A stretch of DNA of 64,000 nucleotides from Flavobacterium lacisediminis (GCF_025909975.1 NZ_JAPCIO010000003.1:310001-374000), one strand, 5' to 3'; shown: positions 1 to 9,961, counted from the stretch's first letter. Notes: generated by a model from the letters alone, not told the origin. Program-made: numbers and translations.

Positions 1-1062
1 TGGTATAAAACCTCCGCTTCTTTTTAAATCATCTGCCATCTTGTTAGTTGGTACAGTAATTGCGGTGTAAAAGTACGTAAAAATTACGATTAACAAAGCA
101 AAAACTATATTATATACTAAACCGAATGGATCGTTGAACATTCCTGCAATAGAAAGTGCAGTATCTGATTCTTTAGCCAAACCAGAAACAGCAGCAGGAA
201 TAAACATAATAGCTTGCGCAAAAATGATCGGCATAACACCTGATGCATTTAACTTTAATGGGATAAACTGTCTGTTACCACCCATCATGTCTTCTTCAAA
301 ATCCCCAGAAACTGTACGTCTTGCATACTGTACTGGAATTTTTCTTACAGCCATTACTAATAAAATACATGCAATTATTACTAAGAACCAAAGTATTAAT
401 TCGATTACAATCATCATAACACCTCCGTTTGCTTGAGAAGTTCTAGATGAAAACTCTTGAATAAATGCTTGTGGCATTCTTGCAATAATACCTACCATTA
501 TCAATAAAGAAATACCATTACCAATACCTTTATCAGTAATTTTTTCTCCTAACCACATTGCAAAAATAGTCCCAGTAACTAAGATTAGTACTGAAGAGAA
601 AATGAATGTTGGTCCAGTTAACATAAATGCTTCACCTGGTAAAGTTCTGTACAAGTTATAGATATAACCAGGACCTTGAACTAAAGTAATTAAGATTGTT
701 AACCATCTTGTAATTTGGTTAATTTTCTTTCTACCACTTTCACCGTCTTTTTGTAATTTTTGTAAATATGGCACCGCAATTCCCATTAATTGAACTACGA
801 TAGAAGCTGATATGTATGGCATGATACCCAATGCAAATACAGAAGCTTGCGAAAACGCACCTCCTGTAAATACATTAATTAACCATCCAATACCTTCATC
901 AGTTTGGTTTGTAAGATTTGTCAATTTAGTAGCATCAATCCCCGGAAGGGTTACTTGAGCACCGAAACGGTACACTAATAATAATCCAAGAGTTAATAAA
1001 ATACGATTTTTTAACTCTTCGATTTTCCAAACGTTGATGAATGAATCTATAAATTTCTTCAT
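1..1062 (-). CDS. secY: Protein translocase subunit SecY (C-terminus cut by window edge)
   Basis: SecY is the channel subunit of the SecYEG inner-membrane translocon. The visible 354 residues begin MKKFIDSFINVWKIEELKNR and run through multiple hydrophobic segments. They include the plug/TM2 region (around FSQASVFALGIMPYISASI), the TM4-5 stretch with GKGIGNGIS-like residues (TDKGIGNGISLL) and a cytoplasmic loop with KIPVQYARR. The protein stops at the window edge right after KRSGGFIP, where about 90 further residues are expected. The ATG at 1062 lies 12 nt downstream of the rplO stop codon, the usual last position of a spc operon. No frameshift is seen. Confidence 0.97.
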   Translation of the reverse strand, partial: MKKFIDSFINVWKIEELKNRILLTLGLLLVYRFGAQVTLPGIDATKLTNLTNQTDEGIGWLINVFTGGAFSQASVFALGIMPYISASIVVQLMGIAVPYLQKLQKDGESGRKKINQITRWLTILITLVQGPGYIYNLYRTLPGEAFMLTGPTFIFSSVLILVTGTIFAMWLGEKITDKGIGNGISLLIMVGIIARMPQAFIQEFSSRTSQANGGVMMIVIELILWFLVIIACILLVMAVRKIPVQYARRTVSGDFEEDMMGGNRQFIPLKLNASGVMPIIFAQAIMFIPAAVSGLAKESDTALSIAGMFNDPFGLVYNIVFALLIVIFTYFYTAITVPTNKMADDLKRSGGFIP

Positions 1063-1074
1063 TTTACTAAAGGA

Positions 1075-1527
1075 TTATAAAGTTACAGCTTCTCCACCAG
1101 CAGCCTCGATAGCCGCTTTTGCAGATGCAGTAAATTTGTGAGCACTTACTTTAAGTTTTGTTTTTAGCTCACCTCTTCCTAAAATCTTTACTAAGCTATT
1201 TTTTGTAGCTAAACGAGTATCTACAAACACAGTAAAATCTACTGTATCGGTAACTACACCGTTATCTACTAATAATTGTAACGAATCAAGATTGATACCT
1301 TGATATTCTACTCTATTAATGTTCTTGAAACCAAACTTAGGCACACGTCTTTGAAGTGGCATTTGACCACCTTCAAAACCAATTTTCTTAGAATAACCAG
1401 AACGAGATTTTGCTCCTTTATGTCCACGTGCAGCGGTACCACCTTTTCCAGAACCTTCTCCTCTACCTACTCTTTTATTTTGATTGTGCGTAGAACCTTC
1501 AGCTGGTTGTAAGTTACTTAAATTCAT
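1075..1527 (-). CDS. rplO: 50S ribosomal protein L15
   Basis: Large-subunit protein that binds 23S rRNA late in assembly. The 150 residues have the typical Gly/Lys/Arg-rich N-terminal extension (KRVGRGEGSGKGG, then RGHKGAKSRSG) followed by the globular part ending in AAGGEAVTL. The length is normal for the family. It sits 12 nt after rpmD and 12 nt before secY in one leftward transcription unit. Confidence 0.98.
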   Translation of the reverse strand: MNLSNLQPAEGSTHNQNKRVGRGEGSGKGGTAARGHKGAKSRSGYSKKIGFEGGQMPLQRRVPKFGFKNINRVEYQGINLDSLQLLVDNGVVTDTVDFTVFVDTRLATKNSLVKILGRGELKTKLKVSAHKFTASAKAAIEAAGGEAVTL

Positions 1528-1539
1528 AACTGTATAGTG

Positions 1540-1722
1540 TTATTTAGTTTCTTCTACAGAAACTAAGTGTTTAACTTTATTTACCATTCCAAGGATAGCA
1601 GGATTTGCATCATGCTCAACAACCTGTCCCATTTTACGAAGACCTAAAGCTTCCAAAGTTCTCTTTTGATCAAGAGGACAATTGATTTTACTTCTTACTT
1701 GTTTTACTTTTAATTTTGCCAT
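1540..1722 (-). CDS. rpmD: 50S ribosomal protein L30
   Basis: Small 60-residue large-subunit protein. The N-terminus MAKLKVKQVRSKINCPLDQK and the GLRKMGQVVEHDANPAILGM segment are the L30 core. That core corresponds to the conserved LGLRK-hydrophobic-DTPAIRGM motif. It lies between rpsE (13 nt) and rplO (12 nt), its canonical place. Confidence 0.97.
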   Translation of the reverse strand: MAKLKVKQVRSKINCPLDQKRTLEALGLRKMGQVVEHDANPAILGMVNKVKHLVSVEETK

Positions 1723-1735
1723 GATTTCCTGTTGA

Positions 1736-2260
1736 TTAACCTTTGAATACTTTTTCTAAAGATACTCCTCTTTGTTTAGCTACCGTTAAAGCGCTTCTCA
1801 TTTGTAATAAAGCATCAAAAGTTGCTTTAACTACGTTATGAGGGTTTGAAGAACCTTGTGATTTAGATAATACATCGTGAACACCTACAGATTCTAATAC
1901 CGCACGAACAGCACCACCAGCAATAACTCCAGTACCGTGTGAAGCAGGCATTAAAAATACTCTAGCACCACCAAATTTACCTTTTTGCTCATGAGGAACA
2001 GATTGTCCCTGTAAAGGAATTCTAACTAAGTTTTTCTTAGCATCTTCCACCGCTTTAGCGATTGCCTCAGAAACATCTTTAGATTTTCCTAATCCATGAC
2101 CAACTACACCGTTTTCATCACCTACTACTACGATAGCAGAGAAACCAAATGCTCTACCTCCTTTAGTAACTTTAGTAACACGATTTACACTCACCAAACG
2201 GTCTTTTAATTCAAGACCTCCTGGTTTTACAATCTCTACGTTTTTATAATTATGATACAT
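1736..2260 (-). CDS. rpsE: 30S ribosomal protein S5
   Basis: Small-subunit protein at the mRNA entry channel, involved in decoding accuracy. The 174 residues show the S5 N-terminal dsRNA-binding fold ([20 protein letters not shown], then [20 protein letters not shown]). The loop associated with spectinomycin response in other bacteria precedes KGGR. The C-terminal half has the GAGGVRAVLE-like stretch ([21 protein letters not shown]). It lies 6 nt after rplR. Confidence 0.98.
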   Translation of the reverse strand: MYHNYKNVEIVKPGGLELKDRLVSVNRVTKVTKGGRAFGFSAIVVVGDENGVVGHGLGKSKDVSEAIAKAVEDAKKNLVRIPLQGQSVPHEQKGKFGGARVFLMPASHGTGVIAGGAVRAVLESVGVHDVLSKSQGSSNPHNVVKATFDALLQMRSALTVAKQRGVSLEKVFKG

Positions 2261-2266
2261 AATTTC

Positions 2267-2617
2267 TTAGAATTTAAGTCCAGCTTCTCTAGCTCCTTCA
2301 GCTAATGATTTCACACGTCCATGGTATAAATACCCACCTCTATCAAAAGAGATTGTTGAAATACCTGCTTTAAGTGCTTTTTCAGCAACTAATTTACCAA
2401 CTGCTTTTGCAGTTTCAACAGCAGTTCCTTGAGCAACTTCTTTATCTCTCGATGAAGCAGCAACTAAAGTTGTACCGTTTACGTCATCTATGATTTGCGC
2501 ATAGATTTCTTTATTACTTCTGAATACAGAAAGTCTTGGTTGAGCAGCAGTTCCGCTTACAATCTTTCTGATTCTGAACTTAATTCTTTGTCTTCTTTCA
2601 GATTTCGTTAATGACAT
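2267..2617 (-). CDS. rplR: 50S ribosomal protein L18
   Basis: 5S rRNA-binding large-subunit protein of 116 residues. The basic N-terminus ([16 protein letters not shown]) and the C-terminal signature [20 protein letters not shown] are diagnostic. Spacing is 11 nt from rplF and 6 nt to rpsE. Confidence 0.98.
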   Translation of the reverse strand: MSLTKSERRQRIKFRIRKIVSGTAAQPRLSVFRSNKEIYAQIIDDVNGTTLVAASSRDKEVAQGTAVETAKAVGKLVAEKALKAGISTISFDRGGYLYHGRVKSLAEGAREAGLKF

Positions 2618-2628
2618 AGTCTTAATTT

Positions 2629-3171
2629 TTAAGCTGATTTACCTGCTTTTCTTCTTAGTTCTTCTCCTACAAACTTAACTCCTTTTCCTTTATATGGCTC
2701 AGGTTTGCGGAAACCTCTGATCTTCGCAGCTACTTGACCTAATAATTGTTTGTCGAATGATGATAATTTCACTATCGGATTTTTACCTTTTTCTGATACT
2801 GTTTCAACAGTAACTTCTTTTACAACTTCTAGAACGATGTTGTGAGAGAATCCTAAAGCTAAATCAAGTTTTTGACCTTGATTAGAAGCTCTATAACCAA
2901 CTCCAACTAATTCTAATTCTTTTGTAAAACCTTCAGAAACACCAACAATCATGTTGTTGATTAATGAACGATAAAGTCCGTGTTTCGCTCTCTCATCTTT
3001 ATGATCTGATGAACGCTCAACGATAACTTGGTTATCTTCGATTTTAACGGTTACATCAGAAAATTCTTGAGTAAGCTCGCCTAATTTTCCTTTTACTGTA
3101 ACTACAGCTTCTTTAACTTCTACAGTTACTCCTGCTGGAATTGCAATTGGATTTTTACCTATTCTTGACAT
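2629..3171 (-). CDS. rplF: 50S ribosomal protein L6
   Basis: Large-subunit protein near the GTPase-associated region. The 180 residues contain two tandem L6 folds. The first starts at [19 protein letters not shown]; the second ends in the conserved [13 protein letters not shown] motif, followed by a basic tail. The gene follows rpsH by 15 nt. Confidence 0.98.
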   Translation of the reverse strand: MSRIGKNPIAIPAGVTVEVKEAVVTVKGKLGELTQEFSDVTVKIEDNQVIVERSSDHKDERAKHGLYRSLINNMIVGVSEGFTKELELVGVGYRASNQGQKLDLALGFSHNIVLEVVKEVTVETVSEKGKNPIVKLSSFDKQLLGQVAAKIRGFRKPEPYKGKGVKFVGEELRRKAGKSA

Positions 3172-3186
3172 TGTCTCGTCTTTTTA

Positions 3187-3585
3187 TTAATATACGTAAC
3201 AAATAACTTCGCCACCAACATTTAATTGCTTAGCTTGTTTTCCTGTCATCAAACCTTTTGATGTAGAAACAATAGCAATACCTAAACCATTTAAGATTCT
3301 AGGTAAGTCAGATGAACCTGCATATTTACGTAAACCTGGTTTACTAATTCTTTGGATATCTTTGATAACTGACTCTTTCGTGTCTTTATCATATTTAAGT
3401 GCAATTTTGATTGAACCCTGTACAGAGTTGTCTTCGAATTTGTAACTTAAGATATATCCTTGATCGAATAAAATCTTTGTGATTTCTTTTTTCATGTTAG
3501 ATGCTGGAATTTCAACCACTTTGTGGTTAGCTCTCACTGCATTTCTAACTCTCGTAAGATAATCGGCAATTGGATCTGTATACAT
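3187..3585 (-). CDS. rpsH: 30S ribosomal protein S8
   Basis: Primary 16S rRNA-binding protein of the central domain. In Escherichia coli it is also the translational repressor of the spc operon. The 132 residues start [20 protein letters not shown] and carry the C-terminal motif [19 protein letters not shown]. Unlike its neighbours it is separated from the upstream gene (rpsN) by 105 nt. That gap carries a promoter and a strong hairpin, so this gene may be the first of a secondary transcript. Confidence 0.98.
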   Translation of the reverse strand: MYTDPIADYLTRVRNAVRANHKVVEIPASNMKKEITKILFDQGYILSYKFEDNSVQGSIKIALKYDKDTKESVIKDIQRISKPGLRKYAGSSDLPRILNGLGIAIVSTSKGLMTGKQAKQLNVGGEVICYVY

Positions 3586-3609
3586 ATGTATAGAATTGCG
3601 GCTATGGTT

Positions 3610-3634
3610 TTCAATCCGCCCTCAGCGGATTGAA
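3610..3634 (-). promoter_or_regulatory. Leader hairpin upstream of rpsH
   Basis: A perfect inverted repeat with 10-bp arms (TTCAATCCGC) and a 5-nt loop lies in the 105-nt rpsN-rpsH gap. It falls downstream of the predicted promoter and 25 nt before the rpsH start codon. No U-tract follows it on the minus strand, so it is not an obvious intrinsic terminator. Position suggests a leader structure, possibly for feedback by a ribosomal protein; that role is inference. Confidence 0.6.
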
Positions 3635-3666
3635 CCTTTAACCAATTAAACTTTTTTATTGGATTG

Positions 3667-3697
3667 CAAAAGTAATAACTTTTTTCGAGATTACCAA
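3667..3697 (-). promoter_or_regulatory. Promoter inside the spc operon, upstream of rpsH
   Basis: On the minus strand TTG (3697-3695), a 20-nt spacer and TACTTTTG (3674-3667) match the Bacteroidota promoter pattern TTG / TAnnTTTG. Transcription would start near 3660, leaving a leader of roughly 75 nt before the rpsH ATG at 3585. The TTG overlaps the final codons of rpsN. Confidence 0.6.
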
Positions 3698-3960
3698 GAT
3701 GCTTTTTTAACACCTGGAATTAATCCTTGATTAGCCATTTCACGGAATGTTACACGTGAAAGACCAAACTGACGCATATACCCTCTTGGTCTACCTGTTA
3801 ATTTACAACGATTGTGTACTCTAACTGGACAAGAATTTTTTGGTAATTTTTGTAATCCTTCGAAATCTCCAGCTTCTTTCAAAGCTTTTCTTTTCTCAGC
3901 ATACTTTTCTACTAATGCAATTCTTTTCACCTCACGGGCTTTCATTGATTCTTTAGCCAT
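3691..3960 (-). CDS. rpsN: 30S ribosomal protein S14 (zinc-independent form)
   Basis: Small-subunit head protein of 89 residues. It has the conserved C-terminal block [19 protein letters not shown] followed by [18 protein letters not shown]. The length and the lack of paired CxxC motifs mark it as the long, zinc-free (C-minus) type rather than the 61-residue zinc form. Three nucleotides separate it from rplE. Confidence 0.98.
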   Translation of the reverse strand: MAKESMKAREVKRIALVEKYAEKRKALKEAGDFEGLQKLPKNSCPVRVHNRCKLTGRPRGYMRQFGLSRVTFREMANQGLIPGVKKASW

Positions 3961-3963
3961 GTC

Positions 3964-4515
3964 TTAATTCTTTTTAAAAGGTAATCCTAATTCCGCTAAT
4001 AATGCTTTTGCTTCTTTATCTGTTTCTGCAGAAGTTACGAAGGTAATATCAAATCCTGAGATTTTATTTACTTTATCAATATCAATTTCTGGGAAAATGA
4101 TTTGTTCAAGTACACCTAAGTTATAGTTTCCTCTTCCGTCAAATCCAGTAGATTTAATTCCGCTGAAATCTCTAACACGTGGTAAAGATGAAGTAATCAA
4201 TCTATCTAAGAATTCATACATTCTTTCTCCACGTAAAGTTACTTTAGCACCAATTGGCATACCTTTTCTCAATTTGAAAGACGCAACGTCTTTTTTAGAG
4301 ATAGTAGCAACTGCTTTTTGCCCAGTAATTTTTGTCATTTCTTCAACAGCGTAGTCTACTAACTTTTTGTCAGATACTGCTGCACCAACTCCACGGCTTA
4401 CAACGATTTTTTCAAGTTTAGGAACTTGCATTACGTTTTTGTAACCGAATTCTTCTGTAAGAGCAGCAATTACTCTGCTCTTATATTCTTCTTTTAGTCT
4501 AGGAATATATGCCAT
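3964..4515 (-). CDS. rplE: 50S ribosomal protein L5
   Basis: 5S rRNA-binding protein contacting the P-site tRNA at the central protuberance. The 183 residues show [18 protein letters not shown], the motif [20 protein letters not shown] and [19 protein letters not shown]. All are typical of L5. Spacing is 2 nt from rplX and 3 nt to rpsN, consistent with translational coupling. Confidence 0.98.
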   Translation of the reverse strand: MAYIPRLKEEYKSRVIAALTEEFGYKNVMQVPKLEKIVVSRGVGAAVSDKKLVDYAVEEMTKITGQKAVATISKKDVASFKLRKGMPIGAKVTLRGERMYEFLDRLITSSLPRVRDFSGIKSTGFDGRGNYNLGVLEQIIFPEIDIDKVNKISGFDITFVTSAETDKEAKALLAELGLPFKKN

Positions 4516-4517
4516 AA

Positions 4518-4832
4518 CTATAGTACTTGATTAGATTTTTTTGAAAATCTCACTTTCTTGTCTCCTTCTTGTTTGAAACCAACTTTAGTTGCTTCTTTTG
4601 ACTTTGGGTCAATTAAAGACAAGTTAGACACATGGATAGGAGCTTCTTTCTTAACGATTCCTCCTTGAGGGTTTTTTGCACTTGGTTTTGTATGTTTCGA
4701 AACCATGTTAACTCCTTCAACAATCGCTTTGTTTTTCTCACGAAGAACACGTACAATTTTACCTTCAGAACCTTTGTGGTCTCCAGCAATAACTCTTACG
4801 ATATCTCCTGATTTTATTTTTAGCTTTATCAT
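4518..4832 (-). CDS. rplX: 50S ribosomal protein L24
   Basis: Assembly-initiator protein of the large subunit. An N-terminal KOW domain is visible ([20 protein letters not shown]), followed by [12 protein letters not shown] and [16 protein letters not shown]. The length of 104 residues is normal. It follows rplN by 11 nt. Confidence 0.98.
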   Translation of the reverse strand: MIKLKIKSGDIVRVIAGDHKGSEGKIVRVLREKNKAIVEGVNMVSKHTKPSAKNPQGGIVKKEAPIHVSNLSLIDPKSKEATKVGFKQEGDKKVRFSKKSNQVL

Positions 4833-4843
4833 TTGTATAAGAA

Positions 4844-5212
4844 TTAAAGCACTTCTGGTGCTAATGATACAATTTTCATGAATTGTTTTTCACGAAGTTC
4901 TCTGGCAACTGGACCAAAAACACGAGTTCCTCTCATTTCTCCTGCAGCGTTTAACAATACACATGCGTTATCGTCAAAACGGATGTAAGATCCATCAGCT
5001 CTTCTCACTTCTTTTTTGGTACGTACAACCACTGCAGTTGATACCGCTCCTTTTTTAACGTTTCCGTTTGGAGTTGCATCTTTAATTGAAACTACAATTT
5101 TGTCACCAACAGAGGCATAACGACGTTTCGTTCCTCCTAAAACACGGATAGTTAAAACTTCTTTAGCTCCCGTATTATCTGCTACTTTTAATCTTGACTC
5201 TTGTTGTACCAT
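4844..5212 (-). CDS. rplN: 50S ribosomal protein L14
   Basis: Highly conserved subunit-interface protein (122 residues). It starts [20 protein letters not shown] and contains the L14 block [20 protein letters not shown], then [11 protein letters not shown]. It begins 2 nt after the rpsQ stop codon. Confidence 0.99.
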
Positions 5213-5214
5213 AA

Positions 5215-5472
5215 TTACTTAGCTCTTTCAATGATTTCAACTAATCTCCAACATTTTGATTTAGATAAAGGTCTTGTTTCCATGATCTTTACTGTATCTC
5301 CAATGTTACAATCGTTTGTTTCGTCGTGTGCAACGTATTTTTTAGTTTTTAACACGAACTTACCGTATAATGGGTGTTTCACTTTTGTAGTTTGTGACAC
5401 AACAATAGATTTCTCCATTTTGTTTGAAGTCACCACACCTATTCTCTCTTTTCTTAAATTTCTTTTTTCCAT
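5215..5472 (-). CDS. rpsQ: 30S ribosomal protein S17
   Basis: Primary 16S rRNA-binding protein with an OB fold, 85 residues. Recognised by [16 protein letters not shown], then [20 protein letters not shown] and [20 protein letters not shown]. Spacing is 18 nt from rpmC and 2 nt to rplN. Confidence 0.98.
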   Translation of the reverse strand: MEKRNLRKERIGVVTSNKMEKSIVVSQTTKVKHPLYGKFVLKTKKYVAHDETNDCNIGDTVKIMETRPLSKSKCWRLVEIIERAK

Positions 5473-5490
5473 CTTTCAGCTAGTCTACAA

Positions 5491-5682
5491 TTATTGTAAC
5501 TCTCTTTTAGTTAACTCTGTATGTAATCTCGCAACTGATCTTCTTAAACCTCTTAATTGAAGAGGATTTTGGATTGGCGAAATTGCATGAGCATTTTTTA
5601 GGTCGGTATACGTTTTCTTTAACTGACTAAGTTGTTCTTGTAACTCAGCTGCAGATAGATTTTTAATTTCTGATTGTTTCAT
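5491..5682 (-). CDS. rpmC: 50S ribosomal protein L29
   Basis: Small helical-hairpin protein near the polypeptide exit tunnel, 63 residues. The conserved part is KNAHAISPIQNPLQLRGLRR, followed by VARLHTELTKRE. It lies between rplP (12 nt) and rpsQ (18 nt). Confidence 0.97.
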   Translation of the reverse strand: MKQSEIKNLSAAELQEQLSQLKKTYTDLKNAHAISPIQNPLQLRGLRRSVARLHTELTKRELQ

Positions 5683-5694
5683 AATAAATTTTGA

Positions 5695-6114
5695 TTATGC
5701 TTCGAAATCTCTAGCAACGATAAACTTAGTTTTAACAGGAAGTTTTTGAGCTGCTAAGCGTAAAGCTTCTTTTGCAACTGATAGAGGAACTCCTCCAACT
5801 TCAAACATAATTTTACCAGGTTTAACAACTGCAGCCCAATACTCAACTGCACCTTTACCTTTACCCATACGTACTTCTAATGGTTTCTTTGTAATAGGTT
5901 TATCTGGAAATATTTTGATCCATAATTGACCTTCTCTTTTCATGAAACGTGTAGCTGCGATACGAGCTGCTTCAATTTGACGAGAAGTAATAAATGAAGA
6001 ATCTAAAGATTTGATACCAAACATTCCATTTGAAAGCTCGTGTCCTCTTTGAGAAACGCCTTTCATTCTACCTTTCTGTACCTTACGGTATTTTGTTCTT
6101 TTAGGCTGTAACAT
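5695..6114 (-). CDS. rplP: 50S ribosomal protein L16
   Basis: Protein close to the A-site tRNA elbow, 139 residues. It starts [19 protein letters not shown] and contains [39 protein letters not shown] and [20 protein letters not shown]. The last two are L16 signatures. It is 19 nt from rpsC. Confidence 0.98.
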   Translation of the reverse strand: MLQPKRTKYRKVQKGRMKGVSQRGHELSNGMFGIKSLDSSFITSRQIEAARIAATRFMKREGQLWIKIFPDKPITKKPLEVRMGKGKGAVEYWAAVVKPGKIMFEVGGVPLSVAKEALRLAAQKLPVKTKFIVARDFEA

Positions 6115-6133
6115 TTTTCTTTAGTTTAAATAA

Positions 6134-6868
6134 TTACTTTCTTTTGCGTGCGTTTGGCTTATTTCCATCTCTTTTTGGAGCAGAAGATCCTGAAGGTTTA
6201 GACTTTTGTTTGTCCATTCCTACTAACGGAGAAAGATCTCTTTTTCCATAAACCTCACCTTTCATTATCCATACTTTGATACCCATTCTACCATAAGTAG
6301 TATGTGCTTCAGCTAATGAATAATCAATATCAGCTCTGAAAGTTGACAAAGGAATTCTACCTTCTTTGAAGTTTTCTGAACGTGCCATTTCAGCACCATT
6401 CAAACGACCAGAAATTTGAACTTTGATACCTTCTGCGTTCATACGCATTGCAGCAGCAATAGCCATTTTAATTGCACGTCTGTAAGAAATTCTACTTTCA
6501 ATTTGACGAGCGATACTTGTACCTACTAAGTAAGCATCAAGTTCAGGTCTTTTAATTTCAAAGATGTTGATTTGAACCTCTTTGTCAGTAATTTTCTTAA
6601 GTTCTTCTTTTAACTTGTCTACCTCTTGACCACCTTTTCCGATAATGATACCAGGTCTAGCAGTAGTGATAGTAACGGTTACAAGTTTTAAAGTTCTTTC
6701 GATAATTATTTTTGATACACTAGCTTTAGATAAACGTGCATGGATATACTTTCTGATTTTGTAATCTTCAGCGATTTTATCACCGTAGTCATTACCTCCA
6801 TACCAGTTTGAGTCCCATCCTCTGATGATACCAAGTCTATTTCCTATTGGATTTGTCTTTTGTCCCAT
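6134..6868 (-). CDS. rpsC: 30S ribosomal protein S3
   Basis: Head protein at the mRNA entry site, 244 residues. A type II KH domain is visible with [18 protein letters not shown], and the C-terminal S3 domain with [19 protein letters not shown]. The C-terminus extends into a Ser/Pro/basic tail ([20 protein letters not shown]), which varies between species. It starts 8 nt after rplV. Confidence 0.98.
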   Translation of the reverse strand: MGQKTNPIGNRLGIIRGWDSNWYGGNDYGDKIAEDYKIRKYIHARLSKASVSKIIIERTLKLVTVTITTARPGIIIGKGGQEVDKLKEELKKITDKEVQINIFEIKRPELDAYLVGTSIARQIESRISYRRAIKMAIAAAMRMNAEGIKVQISGRLNGAEMARSENFKEGRIPLSTFRADIDYSLAEAHTTYGRMGIKVWIMKGEVYGKRDLSPLVGMDKQKSKPSGSSAPKRDGNKPNARKRK

Positions 6869-6876
6869 ACTGTTTA

Positions 6877-7287
6877 TTAATTGCTTTGTGTGTTATTATT
6901 TGATCCTAACACGATTGTTACGTGGTTAGAACGCTTTCTAATTCTGTGTGCACGACCTTGTGGAGCTGGACGAAGTCTTTTCAACATCATACCACCATCT
7001 ACAGTAATCGTTTTTACAAATAAGCCAGCTTCTTCTAAATTAGCATCAGCATTTTTTTGCTGATAGTTATTAATTGCTGATAACAACAATTTCTCTAATT
7101 TTCTTGAAGCTTCTTTTTGACTAAATCTTAATATATTAAGAGCTAATTCTACTTTCTGACCTCTAACTAAATCCGCAACTAAGCGCATTTTTCTTGGTGA
7201 AGTAGGGCAGTTATTTAATTTAGCAAAAGCAACTTGTGTTTTTGCCTCTTTAGTCTGCTCTGCTCTTTCTCTTTTACGAACTCCCAT
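6877..7287 (-). CDS. rplV: 50S ribosomal protein L22
   Basis: Exit-tunnel protein with a long beta-hairpin. The 136 residues include a basic N-terminal extension (about 15 residues), then the conserved [19 protein letters not shown] and the hairpin [20 protein letters not shown]. Residues after HVTIVLG form a short acidic/Asn-rich tail. It is 9 nt from rpsS. Confidence 0.97.
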   Translation of the reverse strand: MGVRKRERAEQTKEAKTQVAFAKLNNCPTSPRKMRLVADLVRGQKVELALNILRFSQKEASRKLEKLLLSAINNYQQKNADANLEEAGLFVKTITVDGGMMLKRLRPAPQGRAHRIRKRSNHVTIVLGSNNNTQSN

Positions 7288-7296
7288 AGCTTCCTA

Positions 7297-7575
7297 TTAT
7301 TTTTTACCTTTATTTTTAGCCCCAGCATGACCTCTAAAAGATCTTGTTGGTGAAAACTCTCCTAATTTGTGTCCTACCATGTTCTCAGTTACATAAACTG
7401 GAACAAATTGACGACCATTGTGAACTGCGATAGTCTGCCCAACGAAATCCGGAGTAATCATTGATGCTCTAGACCAAGTCTTAACAACACCTTTATTACC
7501 ACCTGCAATATTTTCTTGAACTTTCTTCTCTAATTTAAAGTGAACGAATGGTCCTTTTTTTAATGAACGTGCCAT
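7297..7575 (-). CDS. rpsS: 30S ribosomal protein S19
   Basis: Head protein at the A-site finger, 92 residues. It starts [19 protein letters not shown] and contains [20 protein letters not shown], then [18 protein letters not shown]. All three match S19. It is 10 nt from rplB. Confidence 0.99.
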   Translation of the reverse strand: MARSLKKGPFVHFKLEKKVQENIAGGNKGVVKTWSRASMITPDFVGQTIAVHNGRQFVPVYVTENMVGHKLGEFSPTRSFRGHAGAKNKGKK

Positions 7576-7585
7576 GTCTATCTAA

Positions 7586-8410
7586 TTATTTCTTTCTACG
7601 TTCTACAATATACTTATTACTCGGGTTAACTTTAGAACGAGTTCTATAACCTTTAGCAGGTAAACCTTTTCTTGAACGTGGATGACCTCCAGATGAACGT
7701 CCTTCACCACCTCCCATTGGGTGATCAACTGGGTTCATTGCTACTGGTCTTGTTCTTGGTCTTCTACCTAACCATCTTGATCTACCAGCTTTACCTGATA
7801 CGATTAATTGGTGGTCTGAGTTAGAAACTGCTCCGATTGTAGCCATACAAGTTAACAAGATTAATCTTGTTTCTCCAGAAGGCATTTTAATTGTAGCATA
7901 TTTTCCATCTCTTGCCATTAACTGAGCGAAAGTTCCTGCTGAACGAGCGATTACAGCTCCTTGACCTGGTCTTAATTCGATACACGAAATAACAGTTCCT
8001 AGAGGAATTTTACTTAAAGGCATTGCATTTCCAATTTCTGGAGACGCTTCTGCACCAGAAACTACAGTTTGTCCAACTTGTAATCCATTTTGCGCAATGA
8101 TGTAAGTTTTAGCTCCATCTGCATAATACAATAATGAAATAAATGCTGAACGATTTGGATCGTACTCGATTGTTTTAACTGTTGCTGGAATTCCAACTTT
8201 AGCTCTTTTGAAATCAATGATACGATACTTTTGTTTGTGACCACCGCCTGTGTAACGCATGGTCATTTTTCCTTGACTATTTCTACCTCCAGAGTTTTTT
8301 TTCGGTGCGATCAATGAACGCTCCGGCTTATCAGTTGTAATAGTGTCAAAGCTATTAACAACTCTAAATCGCTGACCTGGGGTAATAGGTTTTAATTTTC
8401 TAACTGACAT
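7586..8410 (-). CDS. rplB: 50S ribosomal protein L2
   Basis: Protein required for subunit association and peptidyl-transferase activity. The 274 residues have the OB domain ([15 protein letters not shown]) and the SH3-like domain. The conserved C-terminal loop [20 protein letters not shown] includes the histidine near the peptidyl-transferase centre. The length is normal. It starts 6 nt after rplW. Confidence 0.99.
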   Translation of the reverse strand: MSVRKLKPITPGQRFRVVNSFDTITTDKPERSLIAPKKNSGGRNSQGKMTMRYTGGGHKQKYRIIDFKRAKVGIPATVKTIEYDPNRSAFISLLYYADGAKTYIIAQNGLQVGQTVVSGAEASPEIGNAMPLSKIPLGTVISCIELRPGQGAVIARSAGTFAQLMARDGKYATIKMPSGETRLILLTCMATIGAVSNSDHQLIVSGKAGRSRWLGRRPRTRPVAMNPVDHPMGGGEGRSSGGHPRSRKGLPAKGYRTRSKVNPSNKYIVERRKK

Positions 8411-8416
8411 TTTCTA

Positions 8417-8707
8417 TTAGATATTAGTATAAAAATCTATTGTTTCTCCCTCTTGAACTTGAACAATTGCTTTTTTGTAAGCATTTGTTTTCCCACTGAT
8501 TAAACCACTTTTGGTATATTTAACACTTCTATCAGCTCTGTAGTTTAATGTATTAACAGCTACTACATTCACTCCAAAAGCTGCTTCAACAGCATTTTTG
8601 ATTTGAATTTTGTTAGCAGTTTTTGCAACTACAAAACCAAAACGGTTAAAAACTTCACCATCTTTAGTTATTTTCTCAGTTATAATAGGCTTAATTATGA
8701 TACTCAT
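8417..8707 (-). CDS. rplW: 50S ribosomal protein L23
   Basis: Exit-site protein that docks trigger factor and SRP in bacteria, 96 residues. It starts MSIIIKPIITEKITKDGEVF and has the conserved ANKIQIKNAVEAAFGVNVVA segment. It lies 7 nt after rplD. Confidence 0.98.
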   Translation of the reverse strand: MSIIIKPIITEKITKDGEVFNRFGFVVAKTANKIQIKNAVEAAFGVNVVAVNTLNYRADRSVKYTKSGLISGKTNAYKKAIVQVQEGETIDFYTNI

Positions 8708-8714
8708 AATCTTA

Positions 8715-9344
8715 TTATTTACTTAAATTAGCTTCAATTCCGTCTACAGCACCTTCTAAAAGAACTAAACTTTTTGCGTTTAAAATCGCATAAGTGCTTA
8801 ATTCCGAAGTAGTTACAACGCTAGACGCTTTTAAATTGCGTGACGACAAATATACATTTTTATTTGTATCGCCCAACACAAACAAAGATTTTTTATTCTC
8901 TAACCCTAAAGACTTCAATACGTTAATGAAATTTTTAGTGTTTGGTGTGTCAAATGTAAAATCTTCAACTACCACTAAATTTGACTCATTTACTTTTAAA
9001 GATAAAGCTGATTTACGAGCTAATCTTTTTAAGTTTTTGTTCAATTTAAATGAATAGCTTCTTGGTCTTGGTCCAAAAACTGTACCTCCTCCTTTAAACA
9101 ATGGATTTTTAGCAGATCCTGCACGAGCAGTACCAGTTCCTTTTTGTTTTTTAATTTTACGAGTACTTCCTGCAACCTCAGCTCTTTCTTTAGCTTTGTG
9201 AGTACCTTGTCTTTGATTAGCCAAATATTGCTTTACATCTAAATATACAGCATGTTTATTAGGCTCAATTGCGAAAACTGAATCAGAAAGTTGAACTTTT
9301 CTTCCAGTTTCTTTTCCGTTGATATCTAAAACTTTTACTTCCAT
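8715..9344 (-). CDS. rplD: 50S ribosomal protein L4
   Basis: Exit-tunnel protein. In E. coli it also represses its own operon. The start chosen is the ATG at 9344 ([20 protein letters not shown]), giving 209 residues. An upstream in-frame start would add 15 residues (MCSRSQKLL...) that overlap rplC and resemble nothing in L4. The loop region QKGTGTARAGSAKNPLFKGG, followed by GPRPRSYSFKLNKNLKRLAR, is diagnostic. The start overlaps the rplC stop by one base (TAATG), a translational-coupling arrangement. Confidence 0.97.
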   Translation of the reverse strand: MEVKVLDINGKETGRKVQLSDSVFAIEPNKHAVYLDVKQYLANQRQGTHKAKERAEVAGSTRKIKKQKGTGTARAGSAKNPLFKGGGTVFGPRPRSYSFKLNKNLKRLARKSALSLKVNESNLVVVEDFTFDTPNTKNFINVLKSLGLENKKSLFVLGDTNKNVYLSSRNLKASSVVTTSELSTYAILNAKSLVLLEGAVDGIEANLSK

Positions 9345-9961
9345 TACTTCTGAATGATTACATAAGAGTTTTTGTGACCTGGAACACAACCTTTTATAAC
9401 TAAAAGATTTTTCTCACCTACCACTTTTAAAACTCTAAGGTTTTGTACTGTTACATTATCTCCTCCCATTCTTCCAGCCATACGCATTCCTTTGAATACT
9501 CTAGATGGATAAGATGAAGCTCCTACAGAACCAGGCGCTCTTAAACGGTTGTGTTGACCGTGTGTCGCTTGTCCAACACCGCCAAAACCATGACGTTTTA
9601 CAACCCCTTGGAATCCTTTTCCTTTAGAAACTCCTACAACATCAACAAATTCACCTTCAGCGAATAAGTCAACAGCGATTACATCGCCTAATTTGTACTC
9701 CTGATCAAAACCTTTGAATTCAACGACTTTTTTCTTTGCAGCTGTTCCCGCTTTCTTAAAGTGACCTAACTCAGCTTTAATAGAACGTTTTTCAGCTTTG
9801 TCATCGAAACCTAACTGAATAGCAGAATATCCGTCTACTTCATTGGTTCTGACTTGGGTAACAACGCATGGACCACACTCGATTACAGTACAAGGAATAT
9901 TTTTCCCGTTCTCATCAAAGATGCTAGTCATGCCAATTTTTCTTCCGATTAACCCAGACAT
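9344..9961 (-). CDS. rplC: 50S ribosomal protein L3
   Basis: Early-assembly protein near the peptidyl-transferase centre, 205 residues. It starts [20 protein letters not shown]. The conserved loop [20 protein letters not shown], followed by [20 protein letters not shown], is diagnostic. It is the first gene after a 234-nt gap carrying a terminator and a promoter, so it heads its own transcript rather than following rpsJ directly. Confidence 0.98.
   Translation of the reverse strand: MSGLIGRKIGMTSIFDENGKNIPCTVIECGPCVVTQVRTNEVDGYSAIQLGFDDKAEKRSIKAELGHFKKAGTAAKKKVVEFKGFDQEYKLGDVIAVDLFAEGEFVDVVGVSKGKGFQGVVKRHGFGGVGQATHGQHNRLRAPGSVGASSYPSRVFKGMRMAGRMGGDNVTVQNLRVLKVVGEKNLLVIKGCVPGHKNSYVIIQK

Noticed and set aside
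134..436. Plus-strand reading frame of 100 codons opposite secY
   Set aside because: It is the complement of well-conserved SecY transmembrane segments and has no promoter or known family.
5201..5560. Plus-strand reading frame of 119 codons across rplN, rpsQ and rpmC
   Set aside because: It spans three ribosomal genes on the opposite strand; composition is that of a shadow frame.
8715..9389. Longer start for rplD (adds MCSRSQKLL...)
   Set aside because: The added residues lie inside rplC and do not match L4; the ATG at 9344 overlaps the rplC stop in the typical coupled manner.
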